Shown: positions 23,686-35,329, counted from the stretch's first letter. The stretch: DNA of 55,070 nt from Sulfurimonas sp. (GCA_011391635.1 JAABQD010000016.1:1-55070); one strand, 5' to 3'. Notes: generated by a model not told the origin, from the letters alone. A program made the numbers and translations.

Positions 23686-25920
23686 ATGTTTTTAAAATCA
23701 AAAAAAAGTGCACTAATTGCACTCTTTCTTCTTAGTTTATCTGGGCTTAGCTTTGTTTTTTGGTTGCTTTATAAATCACAACATGACCAAATCAATCAGA
23801 CACAGCAACTCCTAATACAAGAGGCAAATGCTCATTATCAAAATATAAAAGAGCTTGAGATATGGCATAATAAATTTGGTGGTGTTTTTGAAAAAAACAC
23901 ATCAAATGAGAGTTATCATTTCAATATTTATAGTTTAAATCCAAAAAATAAAGAGAATATCGCGACAGGCTTTATCAAAGAGTCACTACAATATTTTGAA
24001 AAAAACCCAGAAAAAACTACCTCATATGAATTTATAAATAATAATCAGGATTTTCTTTTTGTGGGAGTCTTACACACAAAATCTAAATGTATAACTTGTC
24101 ATAGTAATTTTAAAATTGGTGATGTACGAGGTGGAATTGAGATAAGTATTCCAAAACAAAAATATATTGAAAATATTACGAATATTAATAAAGATTTCTA
24201 TATTTTTAGAATGCTTGTGCTAGGATTTTTTACGCTTACATTGGGTATATTAATCTATTTTATTCATAAAATGTATGAAAATAAAAAACAGATAGAGCAT
24301 ATCAATAAATCTCTTGAAAATAAAGTACAAGAACGAACAAAAGAGGTACAAATACTCTATAATCGTGAACACTATCTCAAAAAACTTTTGGAAACAGTTT
24401 CTGAAGTCAATGAATCTCTCATTACATCTTATTCGCTTGGCTCAATTATAGAGACTAGTTTAGAAAAGTTAAGTCATCATGCAAGTTATAAACTCATTCT
24501 CTTTGGTCACTTCGACGGTACACTTTTACATGTTCGATACACTTTTGGCGATCTCTATAATTTAATCAGCAAAGAACTCTATACACTTGGAGAACTCCAA
24601 GCCAATCCTCTTTTTACAAGTGTCACACAATCCATAATAAATCAGGAAACTTACATTAATTTAAATTGTAGCTTCACTAAACCCAACCAACAACGAAATA
24701 GAGAAGAAGATTACAATCTTCATGCTTCTATATCTTTTATTTTAGATGAATATGAAGAAGATGGTGTTTTTGATATTATTGCTCTTTATACTGATAGAGA
24801 AAATGGTTTTGATCAAGAAGAAGTTGCAATCCTTGAAGGCTCTGCAAATGATATAGCCATGGCTTTAAGTGCATTCAAACAGAGAAAACTCACCGAGAAA
24901 CTACAAAATGAACAGATAAGTAATTATGAAGAGACTATCTTAGCATTTGTCGATATGATCGAACAAAGAGATGCTTATACAGCAGGACATACTATTCGGG
25001 TAGCAAAATATTCTAGATTAATTGCACAATATCTTGGGTTTGATGATGCACTCATTCAAAAAATAGAAAAAGCAGCAATTCTGCATGATATAGGAAAAAT
25101 AGCAACTCCAGATACTATTTTGCTCAAACCTGGAAAGCTGAATGCATTGGAGTATAAACTTATTCAAAATCATGTTACAGCTGGTTATAAAATGCTTTCA
25201 AAAGTAAAAATGTATGCAGAGTTGGCTGAAATTATTAAGTTCCATCATGAACATTATGATGGAACTGGATACCCTTATGGTTTTAAAGGTGATGAAATTC
25301 CGATGGAGGCACATGTTTTGATTGTTGCTGATGCATTTGATGCCATGACTTCCAATCGTATCTATAAAAGCCGTAAAACTATTGAAACAGCCCTAGAAGA
25401 ACTTGCAAAATACAGTGGAACACAATTTCATCCAAAAGTAATTGAAGCAACTTTAGTAACTCTTAAAAATGTAAATATTACACAAACAACCCAATTACCA
25501 CAAAATGAACTAGAAAAACAACGATTTTCATACTTCTTCAATGATGGCTTAACAGGACTTTATAATGAAGCATATCTAAATTTGATACTACATCAAACAG
25601 ATGGCTATATTTACTATAATATTGTCAAATTGCGTAACTTCAGTAATTTTAATAAACAATACTCTTGGTCAAAAGGGAATGAACTTCTTATTCTTATTGC
25701 TAATGAACTCAAAGAACATTTTGTAGGAAGTAAAATTTTTCGTTTTGAAGGAGATGATTTTATGATTTTATCTCAAGAAAAAACAAAGTTCAAAAAAGAG
25801 ATGATACAGTTAATGTTGATTGACCCTGATGAGATAATATCCATTGAGCATTTTCATGGAGATCTTAAAGCAGATAGTAGTTTAAATGCCCTTTATAAAC
25901 TTTTAGGAACTACTAACTAA
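23686..25920 (+). CDS. Membrane HD-GYP protein with haem-type sensor and degenerate GGDEF
   Basis: Signalling protein of about 744 residues with two membrane spans (about 8-30 and 175-200). The periplasmic part between them ends with CITCH followed by a DVRGG segment, as in DUF3365/Tll0287-like haem-binding sensors. After a coiled coil comes a GAF-like region (about 245-400). A complete HD-GYP phosphodiesterase domain follows (AGHTIRVAKYS; LHDIGKIATPD; FHHEHYDGTGYP), which degrades cyclic-di-GMP. The last 120 residues look like a GGDEF domain whose active loop reads EGDDF, probably inactive. The ATG at 23686, seven bases after GGGA, is preferred to the one at 23680. The stop overlaps the convergent amidase gene by 4 bp. 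Confidence 0.85.
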   Translation: MFLKSKKSALIALFLLSLSGLSFVFWLLYKSQHDQINQTQQLLIQEANAHYQNIKELEIWHNKFGGVFEKNTSNESYHFNIYSLNPKNKENIATGFIKESLQYFEKNPEKTTSYEFINNNQDFLFVGVLHTKSKCITCHSNFKIGDVRGGIEISIPKQKYIENITNINKDFYIFRMLVLGFFTLTLGILIYFIHKMYENKKQIEHINKSLENKVQERTKEVQILYNREHYLKKLLETVSEVNESLITSYSLGSIIETSLEKLSHHASYKLILFGHFDGTLLHVRYTFGDLYNLISKELYTLGELQANPLFTSVTQSIINQETYINLNCSFTKPNQQRNREEDYNLHASISFILDEYEEDGVFDIIALYTDRENGFDQEEVAILEGSANDIAMALSAFKQRKLTEKLQNEQISNYEETILAFVDMIEQRDAYTAGHTIRVAKYSRLIAQYLGFDDALIQKIEKAAILHDIGKIATPDTILLKPGKLNALEYKLIQNHVTAGYKMLSKVKMYAELAEIIKFHHEHYDGTGYPYGFKGDEIPMEAHVLIVADAFDAMTSNRIYKSRKTIETALEELAKYSGTQFHPKVIEATLVTLKNVNITQTTQLPQNELEKQRFSYFFNDGLTGLYNEAYLNLILHQTDGYIYYNIVKLRNFSNFNKQYSWSKGNELLILIANELKEHFVGSKIFRFEGDDFMILSQEKTKFKKEMIQLMLIDPDEIISIEHFHGDLKADSSLNALYKLLGTTN

Positions 25921-27305
25921 TTGTTGGCAAAATATCTTTCAATGCCATCTGCTATCCCCTGAGCCAAAGATTTTTGGTACTCTGTACTTACAAGTCTTGC
26001 TCCCTCTTTTGGGTGCGAAATAAATCCAACTTCGACAAGAACAGAGGGCATTTGTGCACCTACTAAAATCCAAAATGGTCCTTCACGAACTCCAGCATCC
26101 ATTACATCGCTGTAATTCTTTCTTAATGTACTTAGCATTCCACCTTGCAAATCTATTGCAAGTTTATTAGATGCAACAATATTATGGCTATTTATCGTAC
26201 TCAAAAAACTATCTTTTCCATAAAAATTCATATCACTCATATCTGCTGAATTTTCTAAAGCAGCAACTTTTTTCGCTCTATCTGAACGAGATTTCGATAA
26301 AAAATAGCACTCTATTCCATTGACTCTCTCAGCACTGCTTTTTTCTACTGCATTTGCATGTACTGACACGAAAATATCTGCATTTTTGTTATTTGCAAAT
26401 TTAGTTCGCTCACTCAATTTTACAAATTTATCACCCTCTCTCGTCATATGTACTTTATAACCTCGAGCTTTTAATATATTTCGCAACTCTTTTGCTATTT
26501 GAAATACAACTGCTTTTTCTCTATATCCTTTGTGCCCTATAGCACCTGGATCATCTCCACCATGTCCTGCATCAAGAACAATAACTTTATTTTTATCTAA
26601 ACGACTAGGAGTAACTGCTTTTTCCGGCACTTTTTTAATCGCATCTGAGCCAATTACAATAAGTACTTTATTAGATTCTATTTTATAGTTCATTGTCAAT
26701 TGTTTACTATCTTCTAAAATAATTCTTAGAGCATCTCCTTTGTATTGAGAAAGCCTAATTTTATTGATGCCTGTTTTTCTTAAATCGAGTGATTTCGTAA
26801 GCATTGCGTTAGAAAAATCAAATACATATCTATTTTGTTTTGTTTTTGCATCATAAAGAGGCGAGTAACTTATCTGATTTGCATCTAACTCTTTATCAAA
26901 TGTCAATACTAAGGTTTCTTCTTCAAACTTAGCATTTGTTAATTTACTTGTTGCTTTAATTGCTATCTTGTTATTTTCTTTGTGAAAAATTGGCTGCGGT
27001 GCTGCACTTGGCAGACTCGTTTGATGTTTAGGATTAAGTTTTACTAACTCTTGCTTATATTTGGATATATCGATATTAAGAAATGTGCCACACTCTATGA
27101 TGCCCTTCAATGAGGTTGCTTTAAGAGTATCATTCTCAGCCATCATCGAACGAACATATAAATTTTTATAGTCATTATATGCTTTAAAAATCTGACTTTT
27201 ATCGCCTGATTTTGTGTGAGCGACCGCACGACTTAATATCTCATCATTTCCCACGGCATGGAGGAAGAGTACAGATATAAAAAGTATAAAAACTAAGCGA
27301 ATCAT
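25917..27305 (-). CDS. amiA: N-acetylmuramoyl-L-alanine amidase (Amidase_3)
   Basis: Periplasmic zinc amidase that cuts the amide between MurNAc and the stem peptide during cell separation. The signal peptide is MIRLVFILFISVLFLHA. The middle (about 100-210) resembles an AMIN targeting domain. The catalytic domain from about 240 has LDAGHGGDDPGAIG (zinc His), REKAVV (zinc Glu), VSVHANA (zinc His) and the terminal VEVGFISHPKEG (catalytic Glu). I chose the ATG at 27305 because the signal peptide begins there; the frame extends seven codons upstream to a TTG. It is the last gene of the pyrH operon. Confidence 0.92.
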   Translation of the reverse strand: MIRLVFILFISVLFLHAVGNDEILSRAVAHTKSGDKSQIFKAYNDYKNLYVRSMMAENDTLKATSLKGIIECGTFLNIDISKYKQELVKLNPKHQTSLPSAAPQPIFHKENNKIAIKATSKLTNAKFEEETLVLTFDKELDANQISYSPLYDAKTKQNRYVFDFSNAMLTKSLDLRKTGINKIRLSQYKGDALRIILEDSKQLTMNYKIESNKVLIVIGSDAIKKVPEKAVTPSRLDKNKVIVLDAGHGGDDPGAIGHKGYREKAVVFQIAKELRNILKARGYKVHMTREGDKFVKLSERTKFANNKNADIFVSVHANAVEKSSAERVNGIECYFLSKSRSDRAKKVAALENSADMSDMNFYGKDSFLSTINSHNIVASNKLAIDLQGGMLSTLRKNYSDVMDAGVREGPFWILVGAQMPSVLVEVGFISHPKEGARLVSTEYQKSLAQGIADGIERYFANN

Positions 27306-27312
27306 CCGTAAA

Positions 27313-28404
27313 TTATTCGCCTTCAATGAGTTTTTGCATCAACTCTTTTACTGAAATTATTTCTGTAAGTTTATATCCATTTGTACCAGAGAAAAAGAGT
27401 CCTGTTTCAAGATTACCCTCATACGCATCACTCAGTCTATCTGCAATACAAAAACCTACAGCTTTTGCCTCTTCCCCACGATTACATGGAGAGACACAGT
27501 TAGAGATACATTTAATAGCAGGACCCTCTCTTCTCTCTACCAACTCTGTCAAATTTGTTCTCACACCTTGTGCTGGATAACCTACAGGAGAAGCCATCAG
27601 CTGAATATCCTCTTTTTTAGCATTGATAAGAACTTGTTTGAGATTGGCATGTGCATCACACTCGTGTGTTCCGATAAATCGTGTACCCATCTGCACACCT
27701 CTTGCACCCAATGCCATCATCTGTTCAATGTCGTTTTTATCCCAAACGCCACCAGCGGCAATAACAGGAATATCCCCCCAGAGTGCAGCTTCTTCGACGA
27801 CAGGTCGAACAAGATTTTCAAGCTGATTCTCTTCCATAGAACACTGTTCATAAGTAAAGCCTTGATGCCCTCCACTTTTTGGACCCTCTAGCACAACGGC
27901 GTCTGGAACTCTGTTATAGCGTTGTTTCCATCTTTTACAAATAATTTTAAGTGCTTTTGCTGAAGAAACAATTGGAACAAGGGCTACATCAGGATATCCT
28001 TCCGTAAACTCAGGCATATTTGTTGGAAGTCCCGCACCCGTAATAATAATATTAATTCCAGCTTCACATGCATCTGTTACTACTCTTCCATAATCATTGA
28101 TTGCATATAGAATATTTGCAGCAAGTGGCTTATCTCCACAAATCTTTCGGGCATTTTTTATAATTGCACTAAAACCCTCAGTAGAATAAAAATTCAAAGC
28201 ATCCAGCGGTCTATCGGCTACTAGTTTTTTTGAGTGGATTTTATTTTCATAATACCCTGTACCAACAGCACTAATAACGCCTAATCCACCCTCTTTTGAA
28301 ACTGTTCCAGCAAGCTTATCCCAGCTGATACCAACTCCCATGCCACCCTGAACTATCGGCTTTTCTATTATATATTTACCAATTTTTAATGACTTATAGC
28401 TCAT
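27313..28404 (-). CDS. Nitronate monooxygenase / FabK-like flavin oxidoreductase
   Basis: A 363-residue FMN-dependent TIM-barrel protein of the nitronate monooxygenase/enoyl-ACP reductase II group. Signatures are IVQGGMGVGISWDKLAGTVS, GGLGVISAVG, the FMN phosphate segment IAAGGVWD, and GARGVQMGTRFIGTHEC. A CISNC...CNR cysteine group near 295 is typical of the 2-nitropropane dioxygenase-like subgroup. It overlaps the tyrS stop by one base (TAATG). The same gene order occurs in Campylobacter. The true substrate is uncertain. Confidence 0.85.
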   Translation of the reverse strand: MSYKSLKIGKYIIEKPIVQGGMGVGISWDKLAGTVSKEGGLGVISAVGTGYYENKIHSKKLVADRPLDALNFYSTEGFSAIIKNARKICGDKPLAANILYAINDYGRVVTDACEAGINIIITGAGLPTNMPEFTEGYPDVALVPIVSSAKALKIICKRWKQRYNRVPDAVVLEGPKSGGHQGFTYEQCSMEENQLENLVRPVVEEAALWGDIPVIAAGGVWDKNDIEQMMALGARGVQMGTRFIGTHECDAHANLKQVLINAKKEDIQLMASPVGYPAQGVRTNLTELVERREGPAIKCISNCVSPCNRGEEAKAVGFCIADRLSDAYEGNLETGLFFSGTNGYKLTEIISVKELMQKLIEGE

Positions 28405-29603
28405 TAGATTACCTTTAGTTTTGCAAATTTTCTTTTTCCAATTTGTAGTATATACTCACCCTTTGAGAGTTGCAACTGTTCATCAGATACTTTTTCTTGA
28501 TTTATTTTAACAGCACCTTGCTTAATATCTCTTCTCGCTTGAGAAGTCGATGATGTAAGTTGACAATCCATGAGTGCTTTTGCTACCCATATTTCACCCT
28601 CACAAGAAAACTCTTCTATATCTGTTGGAATTTGACTTTGTGAATGGACTCTATCAAACTCCTCTTTTGCATTTTTTGCGGCTTCTGTTGAATGAAAACG
28701 AGCAACAATCTCCATTGAAAGTTCTTCTTTAACCACTTTTGGATGTAAAGAACCATCTGTAACACCACGCTTTAAAGCTTCGATTTCATCTAAAGTTTTT
28801 GCACTTAATAGCTCATAATATCGCCACATAAGTTCATCAGAAACACTCAACACTTTTGCAAACATATCATTTGGCTCATCTGCAACACCGATGTAATTAT
28901 TGAGAGATTTACTCATTTTTTGTACACCATCAAGCCCCTCTAAAATAGGCATCATCAATACAGATTGCTCTTTTCCAATCTCATACGCTCGTTGGAGATG
29001 TCTGCCCATCAAAAGGTTAAACTTCTGATCCGTTCCACCTATCTCGATATCACTTTTAAGGTGAACACTATCGTATCCTTGAAGAAGTGGATAGATAAAT
29101 TCACTAATAGAAATAGGTGTTCCACTCTTATAGCGTTTATCAAAATCGTCTCTCTCTAACATTCTTGCTACATTATAAGTTGTCGTCAGAGATAACATGC
29201 CAGTCGCACCAAGAGGATTAATCCACTCTGAATTAAATACAACTTCTGTTTTTTGTGGGTCTAAAATTTTAAAAACTTGCTCTTTATAGCTTTTTGCATT
29301 CTCTTGAATTTGTGATGCACTCAAAGTTTTTCTCGTTGCACTTTTACCTGTTGGGTCACCAATTTGAGCCGTAAAATCACCAATCAAAAATTGGATTTTT
29401 GCACCATATTTTTGAAATGTTGCCAATTTTTGTAAAAGTACCGTATGTCCAAGATGCAAATCAGGTGCAGTTGGGTCAAAACCTGCTTTTACAGTATAAG
29501 ATTTGCCCTCTTCAAAGTATGCTTTTAATAACTTCTCAATTCTCTCATTGTCAATTATTTCAGCACTCCCTCTTTGTATCTCTCTTAAAGCCTCTTGCAA
29601 CAT
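28404..29603 (-). CDS. tyrS: Tyrosyl-tRNA synthetase
   Basis: Class I synthetase charging tRNA(Tyr). The Rossmann core has [14 protein letters not shown] (HIGH motif variant), the [13 protein letters not shown] anticipating loop, and [12 protein letters not shown]. The C-terminal S4 RNA-binding domain occupies the last 70 residues. The 399 residues from [10 protein letters not shown] match bacterial TyrRS of the long (TyrZ-like) type. The ATG at 29603 has GAGG eight bases upstream; upstream ATGs in the same frame lie inside spoT and lack a ribosome site. Confidence 0.96.
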   Translation of the reverse strand: MLQEALREIQRGSAEIIDNERIEKLLKAYFEEGKSYTVKAGFDPTAPDLHLGHTVLLQKLATFQKYGAKIQFLIGDFTAQIGDPTGKSATRKTLSASQIQENAKSYKEQVFKILDPQKTEVVFNSEWINPLGATGMLSLTTTYNVARMLERDDFDKRYKSGTPISISEFIYPLLQGYDSVHLKSDIEIGGTDQKFNLLMGRHLQRAYEIGKEQSVLMMPILEGLDGVQKMSKSLNNYIGVADEPNDMFAKVLSVSDELMWRYYELLSAKTLDEIEALKRGVTDGSLHPKVVKEELSMEIVARFHSTEAAKNAKEEFDRVHSQSQIPTDIEEFSCEGEIWVAKALMDCQLTSSTSQARRDIKQGAVKINQEKVSDEQLQLSKGEYILQIGKRKFAKLKVI

Positions 29604-29616
29604 TTTGTTTCCTCTA

Positions 29617-31776
29617 TTAGTTTGTTTTGTATGCATCATCCGTTCGGATAAGATGTATCACTTTTATTTTTTGTTCAATTCTAGAACGCAACGCATTAAT
29701 ATCTGATTCTTTAGACTCAAATCCTATTTCACAATAACGCGTAGCTTCACCCTTGTGTTTTCCTAATTCTATTTGATTTAAATCTATTTTTAGTTTCACT
29801 AAAAAATTGAGAAATTCAGCTAATGTTCCCATTCCACTATGAAGAGAAACAATCATATGGTAATTATATATATTCTGTTTTTCCCATTTGACAAAAACCA
29901 TATCTTTTTTTTCTTTAAGATATTTGTAAGCACTTTTACACATTTTATGATGCACATGTGCTTTGCCTTTTTCTAAAAAAGCCATAATTTCATCACCCGT
30001 TTTAGGGTGACAACAGTAATCAAAAACAACATCACTCACATGCACAGTGCTATATATCTCTACACCTTTAAATATATACTGTTTTACTTTAAACCTATGT
30101 CGTGATAAGAAACCTTTAAATCTATTGTTTTGACTAATTTCTTGTGTATATTTATGAAGAACCTCACGAAATTGCTCTATATCTATAGGAATAGAAGCTC
30201 TTTTATCACAACCGTTTTTATCAAACCACTCTTCTACTCTTGAGGTCTTTAAGCTCATAGCAGTTGCTACAATATTGACACTCGATTTAGAGTCTATCTC
30301 TCTGACTCTAGCGTTGCAATTGTATCGCATACTAGATTTTGCTTTAGATGTTTTTACTGCATCAATCCAGCTACATCGTGTTATATTATGATCACTCAAC
30401 TCAATTTTAACAATATCGCCATTATGCAATTCATTCAAAAGAGAAGCTTTTGCTTTGTTAATCAAAGCAGACTTTGCATGATTTCCGACATGCGTATGCA
30501 CAGCATAAGCAAAATCAAGAACTATTGCACCACGAGGAAGCATAAATGCTTCTCCTGTGGGAGAAAATACAGTTATCTGTTGTGAAAAGAGATCATTTTT
30601 TACAAGGTCATAAAACTCTTCAACAGGCTCATTTTGATATCCAAGATTATGAAGCCAATCAAGTTTGATGCTATTATTACCACCACTTTTATATTTCCAA
30701 TGAGCTGCAACGCCAAGTTCTGCTGTTTTGTGCATATCATAAGTTCTGATTTGTACTTCAAAAATAGCGGTATTATAAAAAACAGTTGTATGAATCGTTC
30801 GATATCCATTATCTTTTGGAACAGCTATATAATCTTTAAATCTTGAAGAGAGTGGCTGAAAATGAAGATGAATCAAACCTAGAATGTTGTAGCACTTTAC
30901 AGCATCATGCGTCAATATTCTCACAGCCAAAAGGTCAAGAACCTCTTCTATTCCGACACCTTTTCTCTGCATTTTCATGTAGATAGAGTAGCGGTGTTTT
31001 ACACGAGAAAGTATCTCGAAATCATCCTCACAAAAACCATTTTGAATTAAAATTTTGTTGATAGACTCTCTAAAATCTTCAAGTTTCATCTCAATAGCAT
31101 GGTAATTTGTATCAAGATAATTATCAATATGATGTTTTTCTTCTTTAAAAAGATAGGAAAAACTCAAATCCTCTAGTAAATTTTTTAAAAAAGAGATACC
31201 CAAACGATGTGCAATTGGTGAATAAACAACAAGTGTCTCTTCTGCTATTCTTCGTTGTTTGTGTTCTGGCAAGGCATCGAGTGTCAGCATGTTGTGCAAT
31301 CTATCACATAGCTTTACAACCAAAACACGTACATCACTAATACTTGCTAAAAGCATCTTTCTAAATGAGAGTGCAGATACAACTAATCGTTCATTTGAGT
31401 TTGAAGGAATAAGTTCTGCATCTCTTATTGTATCAATCTTTGTCAAACCTTCCACAAGATGTGCAACATCTGAACCAAAAAGCTCTTTTATCTCTTCTAT
31501 ACTTACTTTTGTATCTTCAACAATATCATGAAGAAGTGCTGCTATGGCTATAGATTCATCATTGGTAATGGATGCAACAATACTAGCTACTAAAATTGGG
31601 TGAATAATATAGGGAAGTCCACTTTTTCTAAACTGGTTTTCATGAGCCTTATTAGAGTAATCTAATGCTCTTTGAAGAGTATCAGTAGGTGTGATTTGTG
31701 TAAAGAGATAGGCAGTTGCCGAGTCAACATCGTGTAGATGTTTGACTTTTTCAATATCTACTTGACTCAGAGGCAA
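29617..31776 (-). CDS. spoT: Bifunctional (p)ppGpp synthetase/hydrolase
   Basis: A 719-residue RSH enzyme making and degrading the stringent-response alarmone. The HD hydrolase domain shows [19 protein letters not shown] and [12 protein letters not shown]. The synthetase domain has [10 protein letters not shown] and [18 protein letters not shown], both with catalytic residues intact. A TGS domain follows ([15 protein letters not shown]), and an ACT-like domain lies at the end. It is likely the only long RSH, as is usual in this phylum. The start is TTG with a weak ribosome site, 5 bp after the rpoZ stop, so translation may depend on rpoZ. Coupling with rpoZ is common in bacteria. Confidence 0.95.
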   Translation of the reverse strand: MPLSQVDIEKVKHLHDVDSATAYLFTQITPTDTLQRALDYSNKAHENQFRKSGLPYIIHPILVASIVASITNDESIAIAALLHDIVEDTKVSIEEIKELFGSDVAHLVEGLTKIDTIRDAELIPSNSNERLVVSALSFRKMLLASISDVRVLVVKLCDRLHNMLTLDALPEHKQRRIAEETLVVYSPIAHRLGISFLKNLLEDLSFSYLFKEEKHHIDNYLDTNYHAIEMKLEDFRESINKILIQNGFCEDDFEILSRVKHRYSIYMKMQRKGVGIEEVLDLLAVRILTHDAVKCYNILGLIHLHFQPLSSRFKDYIAVPKDNGYRTIHTTVFYNTAIFEVQIRTYDMHKTAELGVAAHWKYKSGGNNSIKLDWLHNLGYQNEPVEEFYDLVKNDLFSQQITVFSPTGEAFMLPRGAIVLDFAYAVHTHVGNHAKSALINKAKASLLNELHNGDIVKIELSDHNITRCSWIDAVKTSKAKSSMRYNCNARVREIDSKSSVNIVATAMSLKTSRVEEWFDKNGCDKRASIPIDIEQFREVLHKYTQEISQNNRFKGFLSRHRFKVKQYIFKGVEIYSTVHVSDVVFDYCCHPKTGDEIMAFLEKGKAHVHHKMCKSAYKYLKEKKDMVFVKWEKQNIYNYHMIVSLHSGMGTLAEFLNFLVKLKIDLNQIELGKHKGEATRYCEIGFESKESDINALRSRIEQKIKVIHLIRTDDAYKTN

Positions 31777-31780
31777 AGTA

Positions 31781-32002
31781 TTACTTTTCTATGTCTATAA
31801 AGCCTTTAACAACAAGAAGGCCCTCTGCTAATTCCATTAAAGCCAAATCTGCTGCTTTTACTTTTTTTGGGTCAATGTTTAATTTACTTTTAGCACCATT
31901 CAAAAGCTCATCTGATCTTTTTGATACAGCTAATGCCAACTGATAACGATCCATTTTTGGATTATTTTTTAAAACTTTTGCTGTTAATTCTTCTACTCTC
32001 AT
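31781..32002 (-). CDS. rpoZ: RNA polymerase omega subunit
   Basis: A 73-residue subunit that assists RNA polymerase assembly and contributes to a ppGpp-binding site. The sequence MRVEELTAKVLKNN through DRYQLALAVSKRSDEL matches omega helix 1 and 2. The ATG at 32002 is preceded by AAGGAAAC; 34 upstream in-frame codons overlap pyrH and are not real. Its place between pyrH and spoT is conserved. Confidence 0.93.
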   Translation of the reverse strand: MRVEELTAKVLKNNPKMDRYQLALAVSKRSDELLNGAKSKLNIDPKKVKAADLALMELAEGLLVVKGFIDIEK

Positions 32003-32027
32003 TTTTGTTTCCTTTAGGATTATTTTA

Positions 32028-32804
<777 letters not shown>

Positions 32805-34487
32805 TTAAAGCCAATCTTCACTAAAGCTATTTTGCCAACTCTTTTGCTCTTTACTCAGGGCAAGATTTGGATTTAAAAAGATATCCAAATCTTTTAAATG
32901 AACTAAATTGATAATGCCCTTTGGTAAGCGAACAAGTTGGTTTCCACCAAGATTAAGTTCTTCCAAATGAACCAATTTACAGAGTGTCTCAGGCAACTCA
33001 ACAAGCTCATTTCCCATCAGATTCAGCACTCTTAAACTTGTAAGATTTCCTATCTCAACTGGAAGTAAATTCAGATGATTTCCAGCCACATTCAACTCTT
33101 GTAAATGAACTAAATGAGCTATCTCTTTTGGAAGCTGTTTAAGCTGATTTCTAAAGAGACGCAACTGCACTAAGTTTGGCAAATCACCTATCTCGCTAGG
33201 AAGAGATTCTAGCTGATTTTCATCTAGTATAAGTCTCTCTAAGTGTATCAATTTTCCTATCTCTGGTGGAAGCTCTTCAAGCTGATTTTCTGCAAGATTG
33301 AGCACTTTTAGGTTTGTTAAACTCTCTATCTCTTTTGGAAGTTTAATGATAAAGTTTTTAAAAAGATTTAGCTCTTGTAAATGTGTCAGATTGCCTATCT
33401 CTTTTGTAAGATGCAAAAGATTACAGCTACTCAAATCAAGGCGACTAAGTACAAGAAGCTTCTCCTTTTCCCTTGGCAAAACTGTATCGCTTATTTCATA
33501 CTTATCTGCCCATTTATAAAGATTTTCAAGCCACTCTTCATCATAGGAGAAGGCTCTGTTTTCAAAAGAGCTAAAATCATATAACAGAACTTTAAGCTCT
33601 TCTAACTCCTCTTCTAACTCTATTTTTAAAAGATTAAAATATCTATCCCACTCTTCTACATTACTTATTATTTCAAAATTTTCTTCATTTTTGATTGTTG
33701 CAATTTCGTGCAGTTCTTCTTGGATTGTTTCTCGTAACTCTTCAATCTTCTCTTTTAAAATTTCAATATCATTGATGCTATCGCTCGCAACAATAAATCC
33801 ATTTCCATTTCTTAGCATGTGGAGAATTTCCATCACTTGAAGTAAATCTTTTTTTGCATACGCTTCACTGAGTTGTAAAAATATCTCCGATGCTCTTGTT
33901 TTTACATCTGCTTCGACAACATCTGGATGGCAAAGCTTACATGCCAACTTATAAAATTTTTTCAAATCTTTGAGTTCATCTTCATCAAGTTGAAATGGTT
34001 GGGATTTCAACTCCTCTTCATGCTCACTCCTAAAATTTTCATACTCTTGGTGTGCAAAATGAAACTCTATAGACTCACTGCCAGACTCTCTTTGAAGTTT
34101 CTCTTTTTTGAGATATAAAATCTCTTGAATCGTCTCTGCTAGTTCCAAGTTGTATCGTGTCGTAAAATCATGTACCACATTAATATACTCATTTTTTTCT
34201 TGAGAGATGTCCTGAAGCTTTTTTTCCAAAACTTTGAGCTCAAGTCTGAGTCCTTGAAGCTCTTTTTCTTCATAGACTACCAAACCACTCTGTTTTTGTA
34301 TATAGGATTCTATGAGTTCAATGACTTGTTCATACTTACTCTCAAGTATGAGTTCCAGAATATAGGTAACATCCATATCATACGACATTTTTACAATTTT
34401 ATGCACTTGGAGTTGTACACTCTCCTCATCTTCAATTGCTATGGAGTTTTTAATAATTTCAAAGCGTTTGAGAAGCTCATTTACCAT
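32805..34487 (-). CDS. Leucine-rich-repeat protein with J-domain-like N-terminal half
   Basis: A protein of about 560 residues in two parts. The first 300 residues are helical and charged, and include KLACKLCHPDVVEAD near residue 180 followed by FLQLSEAYAKKDL. That is the HPD loop and third helix of a DnaJ-like domain; flanking coiled coils are likely. The second part carries eight or so 23-residue LRRs of the type LxxLxxLxLxxNxLxxLPxEIxx. A cap sequence before the repeats (WLENLYKWADKYEIS) is shared with the neighbour at 34481-35329. There is no signal peptide, so it is cytosolic. The ATG at 34487, preceded by GAGGG, is preferred to the one at 34514. Function is unknown. Confidence 0.75.
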   Translation of the reverse strand: MVNELLKRFEIIKNSIAIEDEESVQLQVHKIVKMSYDMDVTYILELILESKYEQVIELIESYIQKQSGLVVYEEKELQGLRLELKVLEKKLQDISQEKNEYINVVHDFTTRYNLELAETIQEILYLKKEKLQRESGSESIEFHFAHQEYENFRSEHEEELKSQPFQLDEDELKDLKKFYKLACKLCHPDVVEADVKTRASEIFLQLSEAYAKKDLLQVMEILHMLRNGNGFIVASDSINDIEILKEKIEELRETIQEELHEIATIKNEENFEIISNVEEWDRYFNLLKIELEEELEELKVLLYDFSSFENRAFSYDEEWLENLYKWADKYEISDTVLPREKEKLLVLSRLDLSSCNLLHLTKEIGNLTHLQELNLFKNFIIKLPKEIESLTNLKVLNLAENQLEELPPEIGKLIHLERLILDENQLESLPSEIGDLPNLVQLRLFRNQLKQLPKEIAHLVHLQELNVAGNHLNLLPVEIGNLTSLRVLNLMGNELVELPETLCKLVHLEELNLGGNQLVRLPKGIINLVHLKDLDIFLNPNLALSKEQKSWQNSFSEDWL

Positions 34488-35329
34488 CGTAAAATTCCCT
34501 CTTTTTGCATCCATTTAAATTCGCCTTCAAGGGGGCTGAGATGATTATTTGCTAGATGAATTGTCAAAATTTTCTCCAGCCTTGCCAACTCAATGGGAAG
34601 ATTTTTCAACTTATTGTGTTTGAGATTGAGCCAAACCAATTTTGCGAGATTTCCAATCTCTTGAGGCAGAGATGTAAGTCGATTTCCTCTGAGATTGAGC
34701 TTAATTAAGTTACTCAAGTTTCCTATCTCAGAGGGAAGTTCAAGAAGCTCATTTTCCAATATATCCAAACGCGTTAGATTACTCAAATTTCCTATTTCAG
34801 GCGGTAGAGTTCTGAGTTTATTATGTTTACAATCCAACTCTACAATGTTGTAGAGATTCCCTATTTCGGGTGGAAGTTGCGTTAGTTCATTGTCCCAAAT
34901 ATCAAGTTTGATTAAACTTTTCAGATTTCCTATCTCTTGAGGCAATCGTGTCAATCTATTTTGTCCCAAGTAGAGTTCTGTCAAATTTGTCAAATTCCCT
35001 ATTTCAGATGGAAGTGATTTGAGCATATTTTTACCGAGGTCGAGTTTCTTTAACTTTGTTAATTTCCCTACCTCTTTTGGTAAAACACTAAGATTCAAGT
35101 TCCATAAATCAAGCGTAGAGAGTGAAAGAAGCAGATGCTCCGCTCTTGGTAGTTTTTCGTGAGAAATTTCATTATAATCAGCCCAATTACAAAGTGCCTC
35201 TAGCCAATTTTTGCCATCATCTATTCTCTCTTTTTTTTCACTCAAAATTTTTTGTGTCACTTGAATGAGACTTTTTGCTTTGGAGAGCGATGCTTGTGCA
35301 TTATTTATAACAACTAGATTTTTCTTCAT
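34481..35329 (-). CDS. Cytosolic leucine-rich-repeat protein
   Basis: A 282-residue protein. A helical N-terminus and a cap (WLEALCNWADYNEISHEKLPR) lead into seven or eight 23-residue LRRs (SLPSEIGNLTNLTELYLGQNRL and similar), ending in a short basic tail. No export signal is seen. It overlaps the next LRR gene by 7 bp, and the shared cap shows the two are paralogues from a duplication. LRR proteins of this simple type bind other proteins, but the partner is unknown. No leucine-zipper, ROC-GTPase or ubiquitin ligase domain is attached. Confidence 0.8.
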   Translation of the reverse strand: MKKNLVVINNAQASLSKAKSLIQVTQKILSEKKERIDDGKNWLEALCNWADYNEISHEKLPRAEHLLLSLSTLDLWNLNLSVLPKEVGKLTKLKKLDLGKNMLKSLPSEIGNLTNLTELYLGQNRLTRLPQEIGNLKSLIKLDIWDNELTQLPPEIGNLYNIVELDCKHNKLRTLPPEIGNLSNLTRLDILENELLELPSEIGNLSNLIKLNLRGNRLTSLPQEIGNLAKLVWLNLKHNKLKNLPIELARLEKILTIHLANNHLSPLEGEFKWMQKEGILRW

